Shown piece by piece: positions 1 through 5,646 of a stretch of DNA of 9,052 bases. Position 1 is the first letter of the stretch. Each line of letters begins with the position of its first letter. The stretch is taken from the NCBI GenBank assembly GCA_017411585.1, contig JAFQPV010000134.1:1-9052 (forward strand), read 5' to 3'. This DNA comes from Clostridia bacterium (GTDB lineage Bacteria; Bacillota; Clostridia; UBA1381; UMGS1253). The notes under the pieces are model-generated. The model did not search any database. It was not told the origin of the DNA and saw only the letters and a list, made by a program, of their open reading frames with translations. The translations under genes and the position numbers were made by a program.

Positions 1-1
1 C

Positions 2-229
2 ACACCGTTATTGGTCGGATGCTTTGAAAAAAGAGAAGGCGCAGGCAAGGCGTTTATGATTGTCAATCAGCAGGACTGGGCAGAAGCGCTTGATTCGGTT
101 GTGAAAATGAAAATATCGGGCAAGGTGACAAAGTATTGTGATGGTGAAGCCGAAGAATCGGAAGGCAGAAACGGCGTTTATGAATTTAACATAGCGCAGG
201 GTGACGGGGTATTCGTAACTGTGGAATGA
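2..229 (+). CDS. C-terminal fragment of a probable glycoside-hydrolase-type protein
   Basis: This is an open frame entering from the left edge with no start inside the window and ending at TGA 227-229; about 75 residues are visible. The segment begins with a strand-like LLVGCFEKREG, continues with KAFMIVNQ, and finishes with an alternating hydrophobic stretch containing the QGDGVFVTVE tail. Strand-turn-strand patterns with a 'valuable-as-nutrient' layout of this kind (GxFxxxxGxxAxMIVN ... GDGVxV) are common in the small beta-sandwich that closes many glycoside hydrolases and carbohydrate-active proteins; that is knowledge of the fold, not a match I could run. The catalytic part lies outside the window, so no substrate can be given. 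A 58-base gap separates it from the SGNH hydrolase, with no terminator visible between them, so the two may be co-transcribed. It could also be the end of an unrelated beta-rich protein. The coding frame itself is well supported; the family call is tentative. Confidence 0.6.
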   Translation, partial: TPLLVGCFEKREGAGKAFMIVNQQDWAEALDSVVKMKISGKVTKYCDGEAEESEGRNGVYEFNIAQGDGVFVTVE

Positions 230-287
230 ACTGGTTTCAAAACAATGGAGAATATCGGTTACTACTGCGAAGAATAGGAGGACAAAA

Positions 288-917
288 ATGAAAAACATAT
301 TTATTATGGGTGATAGCTATTCAACCTATGCAGGGCATAATCCGGAAGGGTATCACTGCTATTACAGCGACACGAGGGAGAGCGCACCGGTGGTTAAGGC
401 CGTGGAAAAAACCTGGTGGAAAAGACTTGGACAGGAGAACAATCTCAATATTGTGATGAACGACAGCTTCTCCGGCTCGACTGTTTGCAATACGGTCAGA
501 GAAGCGCTTTCGGTGGAGTCGTCGTTTGTCAGCCGCATGGATAAGTACATAGCGGAAAAGTTTTTTGATGATAACAAAATTGATACGATGCTGATTTTCG
601 GCGGCACAAACGATTCGTGGATTGATGCACCGATTGGGGCGTTGCAGTATTCGGATTGGACGGATGCAGATTTAAAGTGCGTGTTGCCTGCATTTTGCTA
701 TCTTATTGCTAAAGTGAAAAGGTTGGTAGCGGATGTATTGGTCATCTTAAATACCGATTTGAAACCGGAAATTACGAATGGTTTTATCGCAGCCTGCGAG
801 AAAAATGGCATCCGATATTTGTGCCTTAAGGAAATTGACAAAGAAAATGGACACCCGACGGAAAAGGGGATGCAGCAGATTTGTGCGCAGGTTGCGGCTT
901 GCTTAAATTACAGATAA
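288..917 (+). CDS. SGNH/GDSL-type esterase/hydrolase
   Basis: This 209-residue protein is an SGNH-fold serine hydrolase, a family that cleaves ester bonds in acyl lipids, acetylated sugars or similar substrates. Block I is GDSYST with the nucleophile Ser10; block II is FSGST (Gly63); block III is GGTND with the oxyanion Asn108; block V is GHPTEKG with the catalytic His189. These are the four S-G-N-H residues. The acid normally sits three residues before the histidine (DxxH), but here that position is Glu186 and the nearest aspartate is Asp184. There is no signal peptide or membrane segment, so it should be cytoplasmic. The start is fixed by AGGAGG at 276-281, six bases before the ATG. It follows the sugar-enzyme fragment, which suggests removal of acyl groups from carbohydrate, but it also precedes the bile-salt-hydrolase-like gene. 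The substrate cannot be read from the sequence. Confidence 0.88.
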   Translation: MKNIFIMGDSYSTYAGHNPEGYHCYYSDTRESAPVVKAVEKTWWKRLGQENNLNIVMNDSFSGSTVCNTVREALSVESSFVSRMDKYIAEKFFDDNKIDTMLIFGGTNDSWIDAPIGALQYSDWTDADLKCVLPAFCYLIAKVKRLVADVLVILNTDLKPEITNGFIAACEKNGIRYLCLKEIDKENGHPTEKGMQQICAQVAACLNYR

Positions 918-929
918 AACGTATATAAT
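899..929 (+). promoter_or_regulatory. Possible weak promoter for the choloylglycine hydrolase gene
   Basis: A perfect TATAAT lies at 924-929, 56 bases before the start codon of the next gene. The best -35 candidate is TTGCTT at 899-904, with a long 19-base spacer and inside the end of the upstream gene. The -10 is convincing and the -35 is poor. The 67-base gap shows no terminator, so read-through from the SGNH gene is equally possible. Confidence 0.3.
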
Positions 930-984
930 AATTCATATATCAAAATCAGTAAATATCAAGTGCAGCATAAAAAGGAGACAGCAT

Positions 985-1935
985 ATGTGTACCGCAATCA
1001 GCTATAAGACAAAAGCGCATTATTTTGGAAGAAATCTGGATTTGGAGCGTGGATATAATGAAGGTGTTGTCATTACACCGCGCAAGGTGATGTTGCCGTT
1101 TCGGCATATAGAGCCGCTTTTAGAGCATTATGCGCTCATCGGTATGGCGACGGTAGTTGACGGCTACCCCTTGTATTTTGAAGCGACAAATGAAAAGGGA
1201 CTCAGTATGGCGGGCTTAAACTTCCCGGGTAATGCATTTTATCCGCCGTATGTCGAGGGGAAAGTAAATATTGCGCCGTTTGAACTGATTTTGTATTTTT
1301 TAGGATTATGTGACAGTGTACAGGCGGTGAAAAAGCTTATACGGAATATCCATATTGTGCATACGCATTTTAGTGAAAGGCTCCCGGCATCGCCATTGCA
1401 CTGGATGATTTCGGATTCAGAGGTATCTATTGTGCTGGAATGCACTAAGGCAGGGCTGCAAATTTATGAGAATCCGTATGGTGTGCTGACCAACAATCCG
1501 ACCTTTGATTTTCATTTGAGCAATATCAATCAGTATATGGGTATGCATGCCGGAGTTGCGGAAAACGAGTTTTCTGCACAAGCACCGATGCAGAATTTCA
1601 GTCTGGGACTTGGGGCATTTGGCTTGCCCGGAGATTTTTCGAGCGCATCCCGATTTGTAAAGGCGACCTTTGTTAAAGAAAAGTCCGTTTGCGATGGAAG
1701 TGAGGCTGAAAGCGTCAATCAGTTTTTTCATATACTGCGCTCGGTTGCGATGCCGAAAGGATGCGTAAAAACCGCCGACGGCGCATACGAATATACAAGG
1801 TATTCTTGTTGTTGCAATACGCAGGCGCAGGTGTATTACTATACAACGTATGAGAATGCCACTGTGCGCAAAGTAGCTATGCATAGCGCAGATTTGTCGG
1901 AAAACCATGTGTTTTTTTATCCGATGGAGGCATAA
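985..1935 (+). CDS. bsh: Choloylglycine hydrolase family protein, probable bile salt hydrolase
   Basis: This 316-residue Ntn-hydrolase belongs to the family of conjugated bile acid hydrolases and penicillin V acylases, which cut an amide bond (glycine or taurine from the bile acid in bile salt hydrolases). The protein starts MCTAIS, so removal of Met1 exposes the nucleophile Cys2. The other catalytic positions known from the Clostridium perfringens enzyme are all present: Arg16 and Asp19 in FGRNLD, Asn79 in AGLNF, Asn170 in GVLTNNP, and Arg223 in SASRF. The length matches the usual 310-330 residues. LHWMISD and the GLPGDF loop also resemble bile salt hydrolases more than penicillin acylases, though the boundary within this family is soft. 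There is no signal peptide, as expected for a cytoplasmic Gram-positive enzyme. AAAGGAG at 971-977 places the start. The flavodoxin gene follows after 20 bases, apparently in the same operon. A bile salt hydrolase would point to an intestinal host. Confidence 0.9.
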   Translation: MCTAISYKTKAHYFGRNLDLERGYNEGVVITPRKVMLPFRHIEPLLEHYALIGMATVVDGYPLYFEATNEKGLSMAGLNFPGNAFYPPYVEGKVNIAPFELILYFLGLCDSVQAVKKLIRNIHIVHTHFSERLPASPLHWMISDSEVSIVLECTKAGLQIYENPYGVLTNNPTFDFHLSNINQYMGMHAGVAENEFSAQAPMQNFSLGLGAFGLPGDFSSASRFVKATFVKEKSVCDGSEAESVNQFFHILRSVAMPKGCVKTADGAYEYTRYSCCCNTQAQVYYYTTYENATVRKVAMHSADLSENHVFFYPMEA

Positions 1936-1940
1936 AAAAT

Positions 1941-1945
1941 GGGGG
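1941..1945 (+). promoter_or_regulatory. Ribosome binding site deciding the flavodoxin start
   Basis: The run GGGGG at 1941-1945 lies one base before an ATG at 1947 and ten bases before the in-frame ATG at 1956. Only the second spacing is workable, and the protein from 1956 begins with the MNAIVIYKSKYGS pattern expected of a flavodoxin first strand. The site is a weak match to AGGAGG. Confidence 0.45.
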
Positions 1946-1955
1946 TATGTATGAA

Positions 1956-2486
1956 ATGAATGCAATAGTAATTTACAAATCTAAATACGGCTCCACAAAG
2001 GCATATGCCGAGTGGATTGCTGAAGAACTCGATTGCAGAGCCGTGGATGCAAAGACGGTAAAGCCTGCGGATTTGCAAGGCTACGATACAATTGTATATG
2101 GCGGCGGTCTGTATGCGGAAATGATTGCCGGCGTGAGCCTGATTACGAAGAACTTTGATAAGCTGCTGGATAAGAGACTGGTGGTGTATACCACGGGACT
2201 TACGCCGATAGATTGTCGTGAATACTATGATAGAATGGTGCTTGAAAAGAATTTTAAGCCGCATATGATGGAAAAAATCAAAGTGTTTAATTTCTTGGGT
2301 AAAATGATTATAGAGGAGCTGAGCCTGCCGCACAAGGCAGCAATTATTGCGCTTAAAAAGCTGATGTCCGGCAAGGAGAATCCGTCGGAAATGGAAAAGC
2401 TATTAATCAAGCTTTGCGATGAGAGCGGCGATTTTACGGATAGAGCGGCAATTGCGGATTTAGTCAGTTATGTAAAAGGAGAATAA
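1956..2486 (+). CDS. Flavodoxin-domain protein
   Basis: This 176-residue protein (179 if an ATG nine bases upstream were used) has a flavodoxin-like fold that binds FMN and works in low-potential electron transfer or as a flavin oxidoreductase. The first strand AIVIYKSKYGSTKAYAEW (residues 3-20) carries the phosphate-binding loop KSKYGST. The second loop, YGGGLYAE at 48-55, and the YTTGL segment at 78-82 correspond to the stretches that hold the isoalloxazine ring. The second half is helical and charged. This pattern fits the Flavodoxin_5/HemG-like group rather than classical short flavodoxins, which carry a TxTGxT loop. There is no signal peptide or membrane segment. It sits 20 bases after the choloylglycine hydrolase and is closed by a strong terminator, so the two are probably one operon. 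Its partner protein and substrate are unknown. Confidence 0.85.
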   Translation: MNAIVIYKSKYGSTKAYAEWIAEELDCRAVDAKTVKPADLQGYDTIVYGGGLYAEMIAGVSLITKNFDKLLDKRLVVYTTGLTPIDCREYYDRMVLEKNFKPHMMEKIKVFNFLGKMIIEELSLPHKAAIIALKKLMSGKENPSEMEKLLIKLCDESGDFTDRAAIADLVSYVKGE

Positions 2487-2487
2487 A

Positions 2488-2540
2488 TAAAATGCGGTGG
2501 AAGGGCGAACACTTGCCTGCGTTCCACCGCATTTTATTTC
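2488..2540 (+). terminator. Rho-independent terminator after the flavodoxin gene
   Basis: A perfect 15-base inverted repeat (2488-2502 and 2522-2536, core TGCGGTGGAA) encloses a 19-base loop and runs into a T-rich end (ATTTTATTT). It begins one base after the stop codon and isolates the upstream block from the AraC gene. The A-rich left side makes it plausible in both directions. Confidence 0.9.
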
Positions 2541-2608
2541 TGCAAAGGCAAGCTGCATTTGGAATTTGTCTTTTTGCTGGGATTTCGTCAAAAAATAGCG
2601 AGAATTTA

Positions 2609-2638
2609 TAGACTTTTGCAGTGAATACATGTTATAAT
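2609..2638 (+). promoter_or_regulatory. Extended -10 sigma-A promoter of the AraC-family gene
   Basis: A perfect TATAAT at 2633-2638 is preceded by TGT, giving the extended -10 form TGnTATAAT. A -35-like TAGACT (four of six to TTGACA) lies at 2609-2614 with an 18-base spacer. Transcription would begin near 2645, about 24 bases before the ATG at 2669. This rules out a GTG at 2621, which lies inside the promoter, as the start codon. Confidence 0.7.
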
Positions 2639-2656
2639 GTCACCATATCGGGAAGA

Positions 2657-2663
2657 AGAGGTG
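2657..2663 (+). promoter_or_regulatory. Ribosome binding site fixing the AraC start
   Basis: AGAGGTG at 2657-2663 is a near match to AGGAGGTG and stands five bases before the ATG at 2669. It supports this start over the in-frame GTG 48 bases upstream. Confidence 0.7.
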
Positions 2664-2668
2664 TGACT

Positions 2669-3448
2669 ATGCAAAAGCGTTTTTGGAGTGTGCCGATAGA
2701 AGCAGAGCGCGGTGTTTATCATGATATAATTCCGCTGTTTGTCGGTATGGAGCATTGCTTGCCGACCAATACGTTCGGTCCGCGTATACGACAATATTAT
2801 CTTTTACACTATTGTATCAGCGGAAAGGGATCATTTATAAAGCACGAAACGGGCGAGACCTATCCGGTATCGGCGGGGCAGTTTTTTACAATCTGTCCGG
2901 AGGAGGCTACAACCTACGCCGCAGACCCGGAGGATCCGTGGGTATATGTATGGATTTCGTTTTCCGGTAGCCTTTCAGAAAAGTTTTCGTCCATTGCGCT
3001 GGTTGTGGATTATCCGGAGGATACCTTTTTGAAAATTGCCGAGGCTGTGAAAACGAATGCGGTCAGCGCTCAATACTGTGCGGCGGCGATTTTTGAAATT
3101 ATGCATCATTTGTTTTTTAATGCACAGCAGCCGCTGGATGTGACCGGACAGGTGCGCCGCTATATTAAGCTAAACTATATGGAAGATTTGTCTGTGGAGG
3201 AAATGGCACAGCGGTTCGGTTTGAACCGTCGGTATCTTTCCAGACTTTTTAAAGAGCGCTACGGTGAATCCGTGAAGGAATGCATTGTGCATGTGCGTAT
3301 GGAAAAGGCAAAGGAGTTTTTGTCTTCTGGGCACAGTGTGTCTGAAGCGGCGCTTTTATCGGGTTATGGCGATGTGTTCAATTTTTCAAAAATGTTTCGA
3401 AAAACCGTTGGTGTTTCTCCGGCGGCCTATAAAAAAAGCCCTCGTTAG
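2669..3448 (+). CDS. AraC-family transcriptional regulator with N-terminal cupin sensor
   Basis: This is a 259-residue DNA-binding regulator. Residues about 25-100 resemble the AraC ligand-binding cupin (LLHYCISGKGSF ... GQFFTICPEE ... WVYVWISFSG), the part that senses a small molecule, often a sugar. The C-terminal 95 residues hold the two helix-turn-helix motifs of the AraC/XylS domain: VEEMAQRFGLNRRYLSRLFKE (about 175-195) and the second at about 223-245, followed by the family signature GYGDVFNFSKMFRKTVGVSP. Length and layout are standard. It has its own promoter and terminator and is bounded upstream by the terminator of the hydrolase/flavodoxin block, so it is a single-gene unit. Regulators of this type usually control adjacent genes; candidates are the hydrolase block upstream or the ABC operon downstream, but no matching operator pair can be shown. 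The inducer is unknown. Confidence 0.92.
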   Translation: MQKRFWSVPIEAERGVYHDIIPLFVGMEHCLPTNTFGPRIRQYYLLHYCISGKGSFIKHETGETYPVSAGQFFTICPEEATTYAADPEDPWVYVWISFSGSLSEKFSSIALVVDYPEDTFLKIAEAVKTNAVSAQYCAAAIFEIMHHLFFNAQQPLDVTGQVRRYIKLNYMEDLSVEEMAQRFGLNRRYLSRLFKERYGESVKECIVHVRMEKAKEFLSSGHSVSEAALLSGYGDVFNFSKMFRKTVGVSPAAYKKSPR

Positions 3449-3509
3449 AGGCGTCTTCAGTTAGGGATAAAACGCCTTAAAAAGCAATATTTTGGCAAAT
3501 AGCTGTGTT

Positions 3510-3547
3510 AAAAACGACCGAAATCCGCAAGGATGTCGGTCGTTTTT
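3510..3547 (+). terminator. Rho-independent terminator after the AraC gene
   Basis: The arms 3510-3521 and 3536-3547 pair perfectly over 12 bases (AAAAACGACCGA with its complement). The stem continues past one A-G mismatch as ATCC/GGAT capped by a GCAA tetraloop (3527-3530), a stable GNRA loop. The right arm ends in TTTTT. It lies 61 bases after the AraC stop. The symmetrical A and T ends make it plausible on both strands. Confidence 0.88.
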
Positions 3548-3629
3548 GCCTTGCTCTTTATCCAAACTATTACCTTTTAAGGTGCTTGTGGCAGTTTTAG
3601 ACGAGGAATTTTGTCGGAAAGAGGAACAT

Positions 3630-3668
3630 AAAAATCAGCATCATACTTGCGTATAATGCTGATTTTTT
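3630..3668 (+). terminator. Second Rho-independent terminator in series
   Basis: AAAAATCAGCA (3630-3640) pairs with TGCTGATTTTT (3657-3667). Most of the inside also pairs (one C-A mismatch) down to a four-base loop, and TTTTTT follows. It stands 82 bases after the previous terminator with no recognisable gene between them. It may act as a back-up stop for the AraC transcript. Confidence 0.8.
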
Positions 3669-3679
3669 GTGAACTATTT

Positions 3680-3694
3680 TCGGTAAATTACCGA
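3680..3694. repeat. 15-base perfect palindrome, possible operator
   Basis: TCGGTAA and TTACCGA mirror each other around a single A. The size and symmetry suit a dimeric repressor site, but it lies about 160 bases upstream of the ABC operon -35, which is far for simple repression. It has no T-run and is not a terminator. Confidence 0.4.
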
Positions 3695-3801
3695 CTAAAA
3701 CCGATTTCTCCCTAAGTGAAGGCGCCTTTGAGAGCTTTTTTTGGTTTTTGGCAAGGTATTGGTTCGCGGGCGGCTGAAGACCAAGCATATCTGACGCGGA
3801 A

Positions 3802-3830
3802 ACAAAAACATTCGGAAAATTGGTTTTTGT
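3802..3830. repeat. 8-bp inverted repeat upstream of the ABC operon promoter
   Basis: ACAAAAAC (3802-3809) and GTTTTTGT (3823-3830) are exact complements separated by 13 bases and end 24 bases before the -35 element. This is a possible binding site, but the low complexity of the arms means chance is a fair explanation. Confidence 0.3.
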
Positions 3831-3854
3831 GAAGCTTTTATGAATTTTTGTGTG

Positions 3855-3882
3855 TTGATATTGTAAATTCTACTTATATACT
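3855..3882 (+). promoter_or_regulatory. Sigma-A promoter of the ABC exporter operon
   Basis: TTGATA at 3855-3860 (five of six to TTGACA) and TATACT at 3877-3882 (five of six to TATAAT) are spaced by 16 bases. Transcription would start near 3889, giving a leader of about 25 bases before the ATG at 3916 that includes the AAGGG ribosome binding site. Confidence 0.6.
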
Positions 3883-3905
3883 TTAAAATAGGTATATTCA
3901 TTTTG

Positions 3906-3910
3906 AAGGG
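3906..3910 (+). promoter_or_regulatory. Ribosome binding site of the first ABC gene
   Basis: AAGGG lies five bases before the ATG at 3916 but only two before the in-frame GTG at 3913. The spacing favours the ATG, giving a protein that begins MDLIKRLAK. Confidence 0.55.
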
Positions 3911-3915
3911 AAGTG

Positions 3916-5646
3916 ATGGATTTGATAAAGCGGCTTGCAAAGAGTATTCGGGAGTATAAAAAAGACTCGATTTTAGCGCCGATTTATGTATCCATAGAGG
4001 TCATTTTAGAGGTACTGATTCCATTGCTGATGGCGACACTGATAGATGATGGTATTGATGTGGGCAATATGCATCATATTGTGAAGATAGGACTGATTTT
4101 AGCAGTTTCCTGCGTTTTTTCACTGGCGTTCGGCGTACTTTCGGGGCGCAGCGCGGCTAAGGCGTCGGCGGGATTTGCAAAGAATTTGCGTCGCGACACC
4201 TTTTATCGTGTACAGAACTATTCTTTTTCAAATATCGACAAATTTTCAACAGCAAGTATTGTAACGCGACTGACAACGGACATTACGAATTTGCAAAATG
4301 CGTATCAGATGATTATTCGTATTGCGGTGCGCGGCCCGATGATGCTGATTTTTTCTTTTGCGGCGGCAATTTTTGTTAATGGAAAGCTTTCGACGATTTT
4401 TCTTGTGCTGATTCCTGTGCTGGCACTTGGGCTATATTTGATTATGTCCAATGCGCATCCGATTTTCGGACGCGTATTTAAAACGTATGACCGTTTAAAC
4501 AATGTTGTGCAGGAAAACCTGCGCGGTATGCGTGTTGTGAAGGCATTTGTGCGCGAGGACTATGAAACCAAAAAGTTTACCGATGTTTCGGACAGTATTT
4601 ATAAGGATTTTTCTAAGGCAGAGCGTCTTTTGGCGTTTAATGCACCGCTGATGCAGAGCTGTATGTATGCCTGTATTTTGCTGATTTCCTGGATTGGTGC
4701 ACGCTTGATTGTCGGCGGCAGTATGACAACGGGTGAATTGATGAGCTTTATTACTTACGGCATGCAGATTTTGATGAGCTTGATGAATTTGTCCATGATT
4801 TTCGTTATGGTCGTGATTTCCCGTGCTTCTGCGGAGCGTGTAGCAGAGCTTTTGGACGAGGAGAGCGATATCCAAAATGGTGAAAACCCGATTGAGGACG
4901 TGAAAGATGGCTCAATTGTATTTGAAAATGTAAATTTCGGTTATAAGAGAAATATTTGCCTGCACGATGTAAATTTGTCGATTACATCCGGTGAAACCGT
5001 AGGTATCATCGGTGGTACAGGCAGTGCCAAGTCGACCTTGGTGCAGTTGATTCCGCGACTTTACGATGTAAGTGAAGGTAGTGTCAAAGTCGGTGGTGTA
5101 GATGTACGAGACTATGATTTAACGGTGCTGCGCGACAGTGTTGCGATGGTGCTGCAAAAAAACGAGCTTTTCTCAGGCACAATCAAAGAAAACTTGCGCT
5201 GGGGCAACGCGGAAGCGAGCGATGCAGAAATCGAGCGCGTTTGTAAGCTTGCGCAGGCAGATGAATTTGTGCAAAAAATGCCGGACAAGTATGATACCTA
5301 CATCGAGCAGGGCGGCAGTAATGTTTCCGGCGGGCAGAAACAGCGTTTATGTATCGCGCGTGCGCTTTTGAAAAAGCCGAGAATTCTGATTTTGGACGAT
5401 TCGACCAGTGCAGTCGACACAAAAACGGATGCGCTGATTCAACGTGCGTTTGCCGAAGAAATTCCGGACACAACGAAAATCATCATCGCACAGCGTATCT
5501 CCTCTGTGGAACACGCGGATAAAATTATTGTGATGGACAATGGGCGCGTGGACGCAGTTGGTACCCATGAAACACTTTTGGATTCTAATGAAATTTACAA
5601 AGAAGTGTATGCATCTCAGGTAAAGGGGGTGAGCACCAATGCGTAA
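3916..5646 (+). CDS. ABC exporter half-transporter, subunit with degenerate ATP site
   Basis: This 576-residue protein has a six-helix membrane domain (hydrophobic stretches near 20-42, 57-77, 135-155, 157-178, 245-268 and 277-302) fused to an ATP-binding domain, the usual plan of type IV drug, lipid or peptide exporters. Walker A is GGTGSAKST (366-374), in which the third glycine of the usual GxxGxGK is alanine. The Q-loop glutamine is Gln414. The signature VSGGQ (470-474) is intact. Walker B is ILILDD: the catalytic glutamate is replaced by Asp495. The switch histidine is replaced by Gln526 (IIAQR). These losses mark the subunit that carries the non-hydrolysing Walker motifs in heterodimeric exporters such as TmrAB, BmrCD and TM287/288. 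Its intact signature would complete the active site of the partner. It overlaps the next gene by eight bases. The substrate is unknown; multidrug export is the usual family annotation. Confidence 0.95.
   Translation: MDLIKRLAKSIREYKKDSILAPIYVSIEVILEVLIPLLMATLIDDGIDVGNMHHIVKIGLILAVSCVFSLAFGVLSGRSAAKASAGFAKNLRRDTFYRVQNYSFSNIDKFSTASIVTRLTTDITNLQNAYQMIIRIAVRGPMMLIFSFAAAIFVNGKLSTIFLVLIPVLALGLYLIMSNAHPIFGRVFKTYDRLNNVVQENLRGMRVVKAFVREDYETKKFTDVSDSIYKDFSKAERLLAFNAPLMQSCMYACILLISWIGARLIVGGSMTTGELMSFITYGMQILMSLMNLSMIFVMVVISRASAERVAELLDEESDIQNGENPIEDVKDGSIVFENVNFGYKRNICLHDVNLSITSGETVGIIGGTGSAKSTLVQLIPRLYDVSEGSVKVGGVDVRDYDLTVLRDSVAMVLQKNELFSGTIKENLRWGNAEASDAEIERVCKLAQADEFVQKMPDKYDTYIEQGGSNVSGGQKQRLCIARALLKKPRILILDDSTSAVDTKTDALIQRAFAEEIPDTTKIIIAQRISSVEHADKIIVMDNGRVDAVGTHETLLDSNEIYKEVYASQVKGVSTNA

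Larger units (their letters stand above)
3449..3915. other. 467-base intergenic region, no gene seen
   Basis: No frame in this gap has a plausible start, ribosome binding site and protein-like composition; the open frames on the minus strand (around 3597-3940) are rich in Lys, Ser and Phe and have no initiation signals. The gap holds two hairpin terminators in series, a 15-base palindrome, an 8-bp inverted repeat and the ABC operon promoter, all listed separately. A ten-base sequence TTGGTTTTTG occurs twice (3741-3750 and 3820-3829). An eight-codon ATG frame at 3840-3866 has no ribosome binding site. Confidence 0.7.

Noticed and set aside
1417..1965. 182-residue minus-strand frame opposite the choloylglycine hydrolase
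   Set aside because: It is rich in His, Cys, Arg and Ile in a non-protein-like way, has no initiation signal, and mirrors a gene with a complete catalytic set.
3431..3477. Inverted repeats around the AraC stop codon (CCTC/GAGG with a minus-strand T7, and AGGCGT/ACGCCT)
   Set aside because: The stems are only four and six bases, no minus-strand gene exists to be terminated, and the A-run is the lysine codons of the AraC C-terminus.
3708..3742. A third terminator built on AAGGCGCCTT (3719-3728) followed by seven Ts
   Set aside because: The T-run is seven bases away from the palindrome, and the larger alternative stem needs two mismatches. There is no transcript to end at this position.
3840..3866. 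Eight-codon frame MNFCVLIL upstream of the ABC operon, as a possible leader peptide
   Set aside because: There is no ribosome binding site, and it lies mostly upstream of the likely transcription start near 3889, so it would not be on the mRNA.
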